From Paenibacillus rigui (GTDB taxonomy: Bacteria > Bacillota > Bacilli > Paenibacillales > NBRC-103111): a stretch of DNA of 64,000 bases. The position numbers and the translations under genes are program-made. Shown here in pieces: positions 27,052 to 36,192 of this stretch; the stretch's first letter is position 1; the number at the start of each line of letters is the position of its first letter. Under the pieces are notes generated by a model that was given only the letters and a program-made list of their open reading frames with translations, searched no databases and was not told the origin of the DNA. Location: the NCBI RefSeq assembly GCF_002234615.1, contig NZ_NMQW01000025.1, forward strand, positions 124,001-188,000, read 5' to 3'.

Positions 27052-27275
27052 TGTTATTTGTCCGGATTTCCGTGGTAATTATTAACAAACCCTAACGGGA
27101 GGGGTGAAGCAGCTGCAGCTGCTTGCCCATCCATCCGCATGGCAGCGTCAAATTGCTCTTAAGAACTAATCCAGGCTGTCCCCGAAAAATACCTAAAAAT
27201 ATTACAAAAAATCCTAAAACCAATGGCGTACCTTTGACTCGCCAAATTCATTACAATAAGTTTTGTCAGCAAGAA
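27052..27275. other. Gene-free spacer between metNIQ and the TRAP operon
   Basis: No gene seen. It contains the perfect 18-base palindrome AAGCAGCTG-CAGCTGCTT (27107-27124) and AT-rich sequence. A nearly identical half-site AAGCAGCTGCAGCTG recurs near 37135. Confidence 0.4.
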
Positions 27276-27289
27276 TGAAAGCACTTACA
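27276..27289 (+). promoter_or_regulatory. cre-like site upstream of the TRAP operon
   Basis: TGAAAGCACTTACA matches the CcpA catabolite-responsive element except for CA instead of the central CG. It lies about 30 bases before the dctQ start, a position where CcpA would block transcription. The central mismatch makes this uncertain. Confidence 0.4.
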
Positions 27290-27317
27290 TGATAGAAGGG
27301 CAAGGAGGGTATTGATA

Positions 27318-27818
27318 ATGAAGGGACTCAAAAAAATCGCTCTGGCGATTGACAGTTTTTTTGAAAGCTTTTCGATGCTTGCGCTGCTGGCGATGATCTT
27401 GATTGTTACGCTGCAGGTCATGACCCGGAAGCTGTTTAATTTCGTGCTGTTCTGGTCGGAGGAAGTGACGCTGCTGCTGTTGGTGTGGTTCTCGTTTCTC
27501 GGCATCGCTATCGGCTTTCGGGAAAAGCTGCACTTGGCGATTGATTCGTTCACAAGCAAATTGCCGGATAAGGTGAACTGGCTGCTGGACCGGGTTATTT
27601 ATGCAAGCACCTTTGCCTTCGGGGTATATCTGGTCGTTTCGGGTACGGAGTTTACGGAGCTGATGAACGAAAGCACCTTGGCTGCAACGAAGCTGCCCAA
27701 CAGTGTTGTGTACGTGATTATGCCGATTACCGGCGCACTGGTCTGTATCTATTCTTTCCTTCAATTTATCGGCATCGATACGAGAAGGCACCATGGCATG
27801 GAAGAAGGTGAGCATTAA
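27318..27818 (+). CDS. TRAP transporter small permease (DctQ type)
   Basis: Membrane protein of 166 residues with four helices, the size of DctQ. The FWSEEVTLLLLVWFSFLG segment with its acidic pair is typical. It bridges the binding protein and the large permease in sodium-driven uptake of C4-dicarboxylates or other organic acids. ATG 27318 follows AAGGAGGGT. Its stop codon directly abuts the ATG of dctM. Confidence 0.88.
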   Translation: MKGLKKIALAIDSFFESFSMLALLAMILIVTLQVMTRKLFNFVLFWSEEVTLLLLVWFSFLGIAIGFREKLHLAIDSFTSKLPDKVNWLLDRVIYASTFAFGVYLVVSGTEFTELMNESTLAATKLPNSVVYVIMPITGALVCIYSFLQFIGIDTRRHHGMEEGEH

Positions 27819-29117
27819 ATGGAAGAAACGACGATTGCGATTTTGCTGCTTTGCGTCAGCTTTGTTGTCCTGATGATGCTGCGCTTTCCGATCTCCTTAA
27901 CGCTGGCCTTGTGTACGCTCATCACAGTCATGTATTTGGAGATTCCGCTAGCCGTTGTCGGCCAGCGCATGATTCAAGGGATCAATTCGTACTCCCTGTT
28001 GACGATCCCGTTTTTTATTCTCGCAGGGCACATCATGAGTGAAGGGAAGCTTGCTCTCAGGATCGTGAACTTCGCCCAGCTGATCGTAGGCGGGGTGAGG
28101 GGCGGGCTGGCGATGGTGAACTCGGTAGCCTGTATGTTTTTCGGCAATATATCCGGTTCCGCGGTAGCGGATGTGTCCTCCATCGGTTCCGTCATGATCC
28201 CTATGATGAAGAAAAAAGGCTACGATACCGACTATGCCGTCGGCGTTACGGTCTCGTCGGCCATCCAAGGGGTGGTCGTTCCGCCGAGCCACAATCTGGT
28301 GCTGTACTCGCTCGCGGCAGGCGGCGGGGTTTCCATTGCCAGTCTGTTCCTGGCCGGGATCGTGCCGGGGCTGATCCTCTGCGTATCGCTAATGGCGACA
28401 AGTTATGTGTATGCTATTAAGCGGGGGTATGCGAAGGGAGATCCGGTACAGCGCAAGGATATTCCGAAGATCGTGCTCGACGGCGTCATGTCGCTGCTCA
28501 CGGCAGCGATTATTCTCGGAGGCATTTTCAGCGGATGGTTTACGGCTACGGAGTCCGGCGCGCTGGCTTGCTTGTATGCATTCATCCTAACGTTTATTAT
28601 TTACCGTGACATTCCGGTCAGCCGGATGTGGCTTATTTTGAAAAAAACGTTCCGCACGGTAGCGATGGTCTTATTCTTAATCGCGGCATCCGATGCGTTC
28701 AGCTGGCTGCTCGCTTACTTGAAAATACCTGCTATGGTTACGGATTTGATGCTGTCGATCTCGGACAGTCCGGTCATTATTTTACTGATCATTAACATTT
28801 TGCTGCTGGTCCTGGGCGCTCCCATGGATATGGCGCCGCTGATTTTGATCATGACGCCGATTCTGCTCCCTGTGGTTACCCATCTGGGTATGGATCCGGT
28901 TCACTTCGGAATTATCATGATGCTGAATCTGGGCATCGGGCTGCTGACGCCGCCGGTCGGGACGGTACTCTTCGTCGGCTGTGCGATAGGCCGCATTTCC
29001 ATCAGCGAAGGGACGAAGGCCATGATGCCGTTCTTCTACGTCATGTGCGTCGTGCTGCTGCTCCTCACGTATGTGCCGGATTTGGTCATGTGGCTGCCTA
29101 ATATGATGAAGCATTGA
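27819..29117 (+). CDS. TRAP transporter large permease (DctM type)
   Basis: Membrane protein of 432 residues with about 12 helices. Family hallmarks are LTIPFFILAGHIMSEG, the FGNISGSAVADVSSIGSVMI segment, SSAIQGVVVPPSHNLVLYSL and GIGLLTPPVGTVLFVG. It carries the sodium-coupled transport step of the TRAP system. It starts immediately after the dctQ stop. Confidence 0.93.
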   Translation: MEETTIAILLLCVSFVVLMMLRFPISLTLALCTLITVMYLEIPLAVVGQRMIQGINSYSLLTIPFFILAGHIMSEGKLALRIVNFAQLIVGGVRGGLAMVNSVACMFFGNISGSAVADVSSIGSVMIPMMKKKGYDTDYAVGVTVSSAIQGVVVPPSHNLVLYSLAAGGGVSIASLFLAGIVPGLILCVSLMATSYVYAIKRGYAKGDPVQRKDIPKIVLDGVMSLLTAAIILGGIFSGWFTATESGALACLYAFILTFIIYRDIPVSRMWLILKKTFRTVAMVLFLIAASDAFSWLLAYLKIPAMVTDLMLSISDSPVIILLIINILLLVLGAPMDMAPLILIMTPILLPVVTHLGMDPVHFGIIMMLNLGIGLLTPPVGTVLFVGCAIGRISISEGTKAMMPFFYVMCVVLLLLTYVPDLVMWLPNMMKH

Positions 29118-29203
29118 TAGAGCTGGCATTGGGAAAAAAGCCTGGGTCAGGAGGACTCTTGTCCCGCGCTGCATATATTAATAGGGTAAAGGGGTAGGTC
29201 AAA

Positions 29204-30235
29204 ATGAAAACGTTAACGAAAACGGTCAGCGCGATTTCTTGTCTTGTTATTGCAGGGGGTGTGCTTGCAGGCTGCGGTGGGAAGAATGAGGCGCCAGCCG
29301 CCGGCGGTGAGAAGAAAGCGGAAGGCAAGAAGTATACGTTCCGACTGGCGGATACCCACCCGCCGGATTACCCGACGGTCGTCGGGGACAAAAAATTCGC
29401 CGAGCTGGTGAACGAACGCACCAACGGCCGAATCAAAATTGACGTGTTCCCTTCCTCCCAGCTGGGTGAGGAAAAAGCGGTCATCGAGCAGGTTCAGCTC
29501 GGCGCGATCGAGTTCACCCGTGTCAGCAGCGGTCCGCTGGCGGAATTCAACAAAAACTTCGGCGTATTCAGTCTGCCGTACGTATTTGACAACGACCAGC
29601 ATCTGTGGAAGTTCCTGGAGAGCGAGAACGGCTCCAAGCTGCTCGACAGCCTAGAAAGCTCGAAGATGAAAGGTCTGGCTTACTACAGCTCCGGGGCGCG
29701 TAACTTTTATTCCCGTAAGCCGGTGGCAAGCCTTGCCGATTTGAAGGGACAAAAAATCCGCGTTATCCAAAACAAAATCAATATCGACTTGATGAACGCG
29801 CTGGGCGCTAATGCGACACCGATGGCGTACGGCGAAGTGTTCAGCTCGCTGCAGACCGGCGTTATCGATGCGGCGGAGAACAACTTCCCGAGCTACCAGT
29901 CCTCCAACCATTTTGAAGTCGCCAAAAATATGATCCTTGACGGTCACCAGCGCGTGCCGGAAGTGCTGATGATCAGCCAGGCCGCTTGGAACAAGCTGTC
30001 CGAGGAAGACCGCAAAATTGTGAAGCAGGCTGCGCTTGACTCTGTCAAAACCCAACGGGAATCATGGGATAAGTATGAGAAAGAAGCCGAAGCCAAAGTC
30101 CGTGCTGCAGGCTCGACCATTACCGAGGTCAAAGACGTGAAGCCTTGGCAGGATGCCGTGAAGCCGGTCATCGATAAATACCGCTCCGAGTATAAAGAGG
30201 TTCTGGATCAAATCGACGCCGCCCGCAAAAAATAA
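29204..30235 (+). CDS. TRAP transporter substrate-binding lipoprotein (DctP type)
   Basis: Binding protein of 343 residues. Lipobox LAGCGGK is followed by a short linker and the DctP fold: DVFPSSQLGEEKAVIEQVQL, LKGQKIRVIQNKI with the substrate arginine, and TGVIDAAENNFPSYQSSNHF. Those segments mark binding of an organic acid carboxylate. A lipid anchor is usual for Gram-positive TRAP proteins. The order dctQ-dctM-dctP is less common than P first. Confidence 0.92.
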   Translation: MKTLTKTVSAISCLVIAGGVLAGCGGKNEAPAAGGEKKAEGKKYTFRLADTHPPDYPTVVGDKKFAELVNERTNGRIKIDVFPSSQLGEEKAVIEQVQLGAIEFTRVSSGPLAEFNKNFGVFSLPYVFDNDQHLWKFLESENGSKLLDSLESSKMKGLAYYSSGARNFYSRKPVASLADLKGQKIRVIQNKINIDLMNALGANATPMAYGEVFSSLQTGVIDAAENNFPSYQSSNHFEVAKNMILDGHQRVPEVLMISQAAWNKLSEEDRKIVKQAALDSVKTQRESWDKYEKEAEAKVRAAGSTITEVKDVKPWQDAVKPVIDKYRSEYKEVLDQIDAARKK

Positions 30236-30259
30236 GCCGGTGCCCGTCACTCTGCATGC

Positions 30260-30295
30260 AATAGCGTGCCCCTGAAGACCAAGGGGCACGCTATT
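30260..30295 (+). terminator. Terminator after the TRAP operon
   Basis: Perfect 14-bp stem AATAGCGTGCCCCT / AGGGGCACGCTATT with an 8-base loop, followed by a weak T run (TGTTCCTTC). Confidence 0.8.
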
Positions 30296-30322
30296 TGTTC
30301 CTTCTATGAACCGCTTTCATGG

Positions 30323-30331
30323 TGTTATACT
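30323..30331 (+). promoter_or_regulatory. Extended -10 promoter of the two-component genes
   Basis: TGTTATACT fits the extended -10 (TGnTATAAT, one change). It lies after the TRAP terminator and about 70 bases before the kinase start, so the regulators have their own promoter. Confidence 0.5.
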
Positions 30332-30399
30332 AACTAGATACAACTGCAGGTGTACGGCTAGTTTTTTCTACATCTAACGTCTGCCTCCCGGAGGTTCCC

Positions 30400-32220
30400 A
30401 TGAAAGTGATAACCCGCGTCCAACGCTATATCCTGCTGCGCGATCTGCCGCTAACCGCGAAGATGCTCATCTTCTCCGCTCTGATTGTCGTGCTGCCGCT
30501 GCTGTCGGTGGGGCTCATTTCCTACCAGCGGTCGGCCGATGAGCTTGAGCGCGAAGCGGGGCAATACAGCTGGCAAATCATCGAGCAGGTCAAGGCGCAT
30601 ATGGAGTACTATGTAAAAGATTTTGAAATCAGCACGCTTCGCATCATTAATCATCCCGATATGAACCGGTTTATGCGCATGTCCACGCTGGAGGAGGTGC
30701 AGCAGAGCGGCATTCGGGCGAGCATCGAGCAGGTGCTCAAGAATGCGGCATACTCCCGCTCCGATATTTCGAATATTACGGTCATCCTGAATAATGTGCA
30801 AGTGGTGGATGCCGTCGATTTCGACAGCCCGTATCCGGCGGAGGAGCTGAAGAAGGAGTACTGGTATCCGAACATTCCGATGGACGGCTCCCCTCAATTG
30901 ATTAGCCGCGTCATTCCGTGGCCCGATCATCAGGAGCAGGTGATCTCCATCGTGCGCAGGCTGATCAGTCCGCAGACGCTGCAGCCGATCGGGCTGGTCA
31001 TTATGGATGTGAATTTTAAGCGGATTCAGGAAATTGCCGAGAAGGTCACGATTGGCCGGACAGGGTTCCTGTATATTGTCGATTCGCAGAACCACTATGT
31101 GTACCATCCGGACTTGACCCAGATTGGACAACCGGCTAACTACAACAATCAGATGCAAATGTGGGCAAGGGATAACGGCTCCTTGATTACCGAGGATCAG
31201 CCCCGCAATTTTCTGACCTACAGCTACTCCTCTTACCTGGGCTGGAGGCTTGTGACCTCTATCCCTTACACCGAATTGACGAGCGGGGCGAGCTATATCG
31301 GCCGCACCATTTTTTGGACGCTATTGGTTACTTTGGCGGTTGCCTACCTGCTCGGGATCGGCTTCGCTGCCAGCTTGCTCCGGCCTATCCGGAGGCTGCA
31401 TCATTTTATGAAAAAGGTCGAGGTCGGCGATTTCTCCGGCAAGCTCGAGGTCAGGTCCTTGGATGAGCTGGGACTGCTCACGCACGGCTTTAACAAGATG
31501 GTGGAGAAGCTCGAAGGACTGCTGGAGGAAATTTATTTTACAAGATTAAGGGAAACGGAAGCGTCGCTCCGGCAGAAGGAAACTGAGCTGAAGGTGCTGC
31601 AGTCGCAGATGAACCCGCATTTCCTCTATAATTCGCTGGAAACGCTGCGCGGCATGGCGCTGGAGCAGGATATGGACGATATTGCCGCCATGTCAGCCTC
31701 GCTTGCGAAGCTGCTGCGGTATAACCTGAAGAGCAGCACGCCTACGGTGACGCTGCGCGAGGAGCTCAGTATTTGCGAGGTATATTTGCGGATTCAGAAG
31801 TACCGGTTCGAGGAGAAACTCGACTATGAGCTCGATGTACCGGAGTGGGCGCTGGATCAGCATATCGCCAAGTTTTCGCTGCAGCCGATTGTCGAGAACA
31901 GCATGATTCACGGTATTGAGCCGGGAGTCGGTCTGATGCATATCCGGATAACGGCGCTCAGGGATACGGACGATTCGTTCTTTGTCGCCATCCGCGATAC
32001 CGGAGTGGGGATGTCAGAGCAGCAGCTTCATAAGATTCATCAGGATTTGGAGGCCAAGGACGTGCTGGCGGGGGGCGATCATATCGGCGTCGCGAACGTG
32101 CACCGGAGGATTGCTTACTTATACGGCCCCTCCTACGGAGTCACCCTGCACAGCATTCCGGGCAAAGGGACTGCCGTGCGGATCCGGCTGCCGTTGGTCG
32201 AATCGAAGCCGAGTGAATAG
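30400..32220 (+). CDS. Sensor histidine kinase, YesM/LytS type
   Basis: Membrane kinase of 606 residues. One helix near residues 20-43, an outside Cache-type sensor domain of about 250 residues, a second helix near 300-320, HAMP, a coiled coil, then the His_kinase domain with phospho-acceptor in MNPHFLYNSLETLR and an ATPase domain ending in GIGV-like GDHIGVANVHRRI. ATG 30400 follows CCCGGAGG. It pairs with the next gene. The location after a TRAP operon suggests it senses that substrate outside the cell. Confidence 0.9.
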   Translation: MKVITRVQRYILLRDLPLTAKMLIFSALIVVLPLLSVGLISYQRSADELEREAGQYSWQIIEQVKAHMEYYVKDFEISTLRIINHPDMNRFMRMSTLEEVQQSGIRASIEQVLKNAAYSRSDISNITVILNNVQVVDAVDFDSPYPAEELKKEYWYPNIPMDGSPQLISRVIPWPDHQEQVISIVRRLISPQTLQPIGLVIMDVNFKRIQEIAEKVTIGRTGFLYIVDSQNHYVYHPDLTQIGQPANYNNQMQMWARDNGSLITEDQPRNFLTYSYSSYLGWRLVTSIPYTELTSGASYIGRTIFWTLLVTLAVAYLLGIGFAASLLRPIRRLHHFMKKVEVGDFSGKLEVRSLDELGLLTHGFNKMVEKLEGLLEEIYFTRLRETEASLRQKETELKVLQSQMNPHFLYNSLETLRGMALEQDMDDIAAMSASLAKLLRYNLKSSTPTVTLREELSICEVYLRIQKYRFEEKLDYELDVPEWALDQHIAKFSLQPIVENSMIHGIEPGVGLMHIRITALRDTDDSFFVAIRDTGVGMSEQQLHKIHQDLEAKDVLAGGDHIGVANVHRRIAYLYGPSYGVTLHSIPGKGTAVRIRLPLVESKPSE

Positions 32221-32311
32221 GGAAGTTATCGGTCATGAAGCAGCGTAAGCGATCGGAAGCATGCTCGTCCTGAGCGTGTGCTTGATAAGCTTGCATAAGG
32301 GAGGCCAGAGG

Positions 32312-33055
32312 ATGTATCAGGTGTTGTTGATCGATGATGAACGTTGGGTTCGCACCTCGTTGAAGAAAGTGATGGAGAAGACGGAGCTGCCGTTTACCGT
32401 CATCCACGAGGCTTCGAACGGGTTGGAGGCGTTGGACTGGCTGAAGGAGCATGAGGCGGATTTAATTCTTACCGATGTGAGAATGCCCGTCATGGAAGGC
32501 CTCCAGTTTGTCCAGGAGGTGAGGAAGCAGAGCCGTGAGCAGCAGATGATCGTGGTGAGCGGCTATGATGATTTCCCTTATGTGCAGCAGGCGCTCCGCT
32601 CGGGCGTGTTCGATTATTTGCTGAAGCCGGTTGAGGTGGTCGATATGAAGCGCTGCCTTCAGCAGTGGATGATGCAGCACCAGGATCGGGCCCCGTCCAA
32701 GCCTGAGCTGACATCTGATCCGTTGGAGAAATCAACGATAGCTAAGGTGCAGGAGTATGTGCAGGCCAATCTAGCCGGAGAAATCACGTTAACCGAGGCG
32801 GCTGCAAGAGTCCACTTGAACCCCAGTTATTTGAGCCAATTGTTCAAGCAGCAGCTGAACCGTAATTTCGTCGATTACATCGTCGAGGTCCGTATGGAGG
32901 AGGCGAAGCGGCTTCTTTGCTGCACCTCTCTGCGGATCAGCGAAATCGCGGACCGTGTCGGATACTCGGACGTCGCTTATTTCAGCAACACGTTCAAGAA
33001 ATGGAATCAATGCACGCCTTCGGAATTCCGCAAGGCACCGGATCAGGGGAAATAG
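32312..33055 (+). CDS. Response regulator with AraC-type DNA-binding domain (YesN type)
   Basis: Response regulator of 247 residues. The receiver domain covers residues 1-118 with acidic DD (LLIDDER) and the phospho-acceptor in LTDVRMPVMEG. The C-terminal AraC helix-turn-helix pair covers about 145-245 (HLNPSYLSQLFKQQLNRNF and EIADRVGYSDVAYFSNTFKK). It lacks the long middle segment of many YesN proteins. ATG 32312 follows AAGGGAGG. Likely target is the adjacent TRAP operon, from position only. Confidence 0.9.
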   Translation: MYQVLLIDDERWVRTSLKKVMEKTELPFTVIHEASNGLEALDWLKEHEADLILTDVRMPVMEGLQFVQEVRKQSREQQMIVVSGYDDFPYVQQALRSGVFDYLLKPVEVVDMKRCLQQWMMQHQDRAPSKPELTSDPLEKSTIAKVQEYVQANLAGEITLTEAAARVHLNPSYLSQLFKQQLNRNFVDYIVEVRMEEAKRLLCCTSLRISEIADRVGYSDVAYFSNTFKKWNQCTPSEFRKAPDQGK

Positions 33056-33123
33056 ATAGGGACCCGGTGCCCGGCCCTTTTGCAAATGCCATGCTTAAAG
33101 TGCGGCGAAGCCGTTTATCCTTC

Positions 33124-33936
33124 TCAAGCTGTTGCTGTTTCAGTAACAACCGGGCACAGTCCGGGATTTGCCGATTGAAGCTCGGAAGCGCAGGCAGGAT
33201 CGAGGCTGGCAAGCGCAGTGTAGTAGTTCGTCAGGGCATGGTTCGCGCTGACGGACCCTCCCTCGAAGGGGAGATTGCTGCGTCCTCGCACATGCAAATA
33301 ATAATAAAGCTCCTTCGTGGCAGGGGAACGATACACGAGCGGCGGAACATGTGGGACGACGTCGTTCGGATTTACGATTCTTATGCTGCTTGCTGCCGAA
33401 CGGTTAAAAAGCCGCGCAAACTCCGGGTTCCCTACCCGCGGAGAGGCGAAGGTATAAACCACAGGCTTGCGGCGGGGCGGGCGGAGCGCCGTGTCGGTTG
33501 CGCATAAGGTAGCAAGGGCGCCGCCTAAGCTGTGACCTGTGATCATAAGCTCCTTATCCGGCGAAAGGGACAGTAGAGCGGTGCGAATCTGTTCGCTGGC
33601 GGAAGCATACATCCGGGTGAAGCCTTGATGGGAGGCGCTGCCTGAACCGGCACCCGCCTTACCGCCGTCGGATATTTGCCGGGCGATGCCGTTTGAAACC
33701 CAGTCGTTCGGGGTTGCTGAGCCGCGAAATGCGATGATGATTTGATGCTCCGATTCCAGGAGGAAGCCGAACGTCTCAGTCGTATTGTGAAAGGCCTCCG
33801 CTGTAAAAGAAAGAACATGGCGATAACCGCACGGGACGATAAAGCTCCCTTCCGGGCTATCGAACTGTACATAGGTCTGGTGACACAGCGCCGCAAGGAA
33901 AAGAGCCGTGCGGGTGTTGAAGGAAGAGGCGGGCAT
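33124..33936 (-). CDS. Lipase family protein (class 3 alpha/beta hydrolase)
   Basis: Hydrolase of 270 residues with the nucleophile serine in ITGHSLGGALATL, the catalytic aspartate likely in RIVNPNDVVPHVPP, and a histidine near SANHALTNYY. IIIAFRGSATPNDW holds the oxyanion-hole region of lipase 3 proteins. I see no signal peptide, so it is probably cytoplasmic or surface-released by other means. The substrate is unknown. It lies convergently with the response regulator. Confidence 0.85.
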   Translation of the reverse strand: MPASSFNTRTALFLAALCHQTYVQFDSPEGSFIVPCGYRHVLSFTAEAFHNTTETFGFLLESEHQIIIAFRGSATPNDWVSNGIARQISDGGKAGAGSGSASHQGFTRMYASASEQIRTALLSLSPDKELMITGHSLGGALATLCATDTALRPPRRKPVVYTFASPRVGNPEFARLFNRSAASSIRIVNPNDVVPHVPPLVYRSPATKELYYYLHVRGRSNLPFEGGSVSANHALTNYYTALASLDPACASELQSANPGLCPVVTETATA

Positions 33937-34234
33937 TCAGATTCACATCCCGGGATGAAGTGGAGGAGCGGGAATCCTTTGGCCATCGTGATACATGTTT
34001 CGGGAGAGAAGCGGTGCATGATGATGGCATCGGCTGGTCAAGCTGGCGCTCTTATGACGTTCAAGCCGTCCTCCTTGGCTACAATATATGCTGTAATGCT
34101 CGGTTGTGCGAATGACTATGGACAAAGAGTTACGCTGCCGGCCATTTCATAACTTATGATGATTTCACGATCTGGCAATGAATGCCTGTGCTTGGTATAC
34201 TAGCCGTATATAAGCGATGGGAGTGGAAGTAACG

Positions 34235-34915
34235 ATGGAGTACCACCGTATTACGAATATTGCAGACCCTTATTTCAAACAAATGCATGAGCTGATGCAG
34301 ACCGTGTTTCCTCCGGAGGAGGTGCTCGCCTATGAAGATTGGGCAGAGCCGCTGCAGGACCCGGGCATCCGTGTTTTCGTAGCGATTCATGAGGGAGCCG
34401 TCGTCGGTGCAACGGAATACCGGTATTACGACGATATGCAGGTGGCCATGACGGATTTTACGATTATTGGCCGTGAAGGCTTGGGCATCGGGCCCTTTCT
34501 GGTCAAGCGGCGCACGCAGGATTTGCTGGCGCTTGTCGGCCGGAACGGTGGGCAGCTGCGCGGGATGTTTGCCGAAATTTACAATCCTTACCTTGCACAG
34601 GATCACAGCTTCGGCGGCGTGAAGCCGATGGATCCGTTCGTTCGGCGTGAAGTGCTGGCGCATCTCGGCTACCGCAAGCTGGAGCTCGCCTACGTGCACC
34701 CCTCCTGGCAGCAGGATGGGGCCGCGGTTCAGGAGCTGGATCTGGGCTTCATGCCGTTCGGCGCAGATGCCGATGAGCAGGCCGCCATTCCTGCGCAGCT
34801 GATTTCCACTTTTCTGGAAACGTATTACGAGGTACTGCCGAATAAGCCTCAGGCTTGGTACGACATGGTTGCACAGTTGAAGCAGCGCGATCAGGTGAAG
34901 CTGCTGCCGCTGTAG
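34235..34915 (+). CDS. GNAT family N-acetyltransferase
   Basis: Protein of 226 residues with the GNAT core: IRVFVAIHEGAVVGATEYRYY (strands 2-3), then GREGLGIGPFLVKR in the acetyl-CoA loop position, and a C-terminal extension of about 60 residues ending in KLLPL. ATG 34235 fits a GGGAGTGG ribosome site; ATG 34217 is possible. An extended -10 (TGGTATACT) lies just upstream. The substrate is unknown. Confidence 0.75.
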   Translation: MEYHRITNIADPYFKQMHELMQTVFPPEEVLAYEDWAEPLQDPGIRVFVAIHEGAVVGATEYRYYDDMQVAMTDFTIIGREGLGIGPFLVKRRTQDLLALVGRNGGQLRGMFAEIYNPYLAQDHSFGGVKPMDPFVRREVLAHLGYRKLELAYVHPSWQQDGAAVQELDLGFMPFGADADEQAAIPAQLISTFLETYYEVLPNKPQAWYDMVAQLKQRDQVKLLPL

Positions 34916-34942
34916 GTTTACTTGGGAATAGCATAACCGTAA

Positions 34943-34990
34943 TAACACCCGGACGCGAAAGAGGGGCTCTCCTCAACGTTCGGGTGTTTT
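34943..34990 (+). terminator. Terminator of the acetyltransferase gene
   Basis: AACACCCGGACG pairs with CGTTCGGGTGTTTT across a loop with an inner GAG/CTC pairing. Confidence 0.8.
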
Positions 34991-35214
34991 GTCATGGGCA
35001 TGGGAATGCCTTTCGGTCTTATTGACGTACCCAGCTCGTCGGGCTGGCCCGATCTTGGGCGGCTCGGGAACGTGTATCCCGGGATTCAACCTAACGGCTG
35101 ACTTCCTTATGCTTATAGGGGACTTCCCGGTTCCCTTCGTTTTCGCTTTGCTTTCCTTGCGGGTATAATATAGAGATAAGGAGTATGGATTTGACATAGA
35201 CGGGAGGGTGACTT

Positions 35215-36186
35215 ATGCCAAGCTTGGAGGCTTTTGAGGCTTACGACGCTTCAGTGGTGGAGCAAATTGCAAGGAACGAAGTGAAGCCGAGTCCGGTGAA
35301 GGCGGCTCTGGACCTGGCAGGCAAGCCAGTCGCCAAAGTATTGGAGATCGCCCATCGCTCCGATAACAAATATATTCGGAAAGCCGTGCATTCCATAGAC
35401 GATACGATTGAGAAATCGTTAAGGAAAACGATCCAGGCGGCCAATGGACTGACGAATGCGGACAGCATCCGCAAGGAATACCAGAAAAAGTTTAAGCTGG
35501 ACGTCGCCGAGCTGGAAGCCGTGCGCAGCTTCTCTTTACAGCACAAGGACCAAGTAGCCGATGCGTTCGACATTAGCAATGCTTTTATCGTTGCGACGGA
35601 GGGGGCCGTGATGGGGGCGGCCACGACGCTGCTGGAGGCAGTTCCTTTCGCGCAGATTGCCATTCCTTCCGTGGTCATAGCCGATGTCGCGGCTTCTATG
35701 ACGATGATGTCGCGGCACATTTGCCAAATTGCCGGAGCCTACGGCTATCCGTCGAGCGATCCTGCCAACATCCCCCATGTTTTGGCGGCCATGGCACCTA
35801 CCTCTGCCTCCTCGGATGAGGGGTTTATGGTGACGAAGGCGGCTGCGCTCCAAGAGATCCGCGAAACGGCCAAATTTGCCGCCAAGCATTCAGGTGAGCT
35901 GGCCAAAGGCTTGACGAAGGAGGCGGCCTACCCTCAGCTCCTCCATCTCATGCGCTATGTTGCGCAGCGGCTCGGCATCGTCATTACCGAAAAGGAGCTG
36001 GGCCTGCTCATTCCGATTGCGGGAGCCGTCTTGAACGGGGGCTTGAATGTGGCGTTCCAGCAGATGAATCATACGAATGCCAAGGATTATTTTCGCAGGC
36101 TGCATTTATACGACCGATACGGCGAGGCGGCCGTTCAGGAGGCGATTGAAGCAGCGAAAGGGAAATGGGCGCCGTCCGGCCGCTAA
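35215..36186 (+). CDS. EcsC family protein
   Basis: Protein of 323 residues matching the EcsC family: an N-terminal charged half, then hydrophobic stretches (VMGAATTLLEAVPFAQIAIP and IPIAGAVLNGGLNVAFQQM) and the closing HLYDRYGEAAVQEAI. EcsC proteins are often near or part of ABC exporter loci (EcsAB) but here there is no partner. A TATAAT lies 46 bases before the ATG and a GGGAGGGTG ribosome site precedes it. Molecular function is unknown. Confidence 0.82.
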   Translation: MPSLEAFEAYDASVVEQIARNEVKPSPVKAALDLAGKPVAKVLEIAHRSDNKYIRKAVHSIDDTIEKSLRKTIQAANGLTNADSIRKEYQKKFKLDVAELEAVRSFSLQHKDQVADAFDISNAFIVATEGAVMGAATTLLEAVPFAQIAIPSVVIADVAASMTMMSRHICQIAGAYGYPSSDPANIPHVLAAMAPTSASSDEGFMVTKAAALQEIRETAKFAAKHSGELAKGLTKEAAYPQLLHLMRYVAQRLGIVITEKELGLLIPIAGAVLNGGLNVAFQQMNHTNAKDYFRRLHLYDRYGEAAVQEAIEAAKGKWAPSGR

Positions 36187-36192
36187 GCCGCT

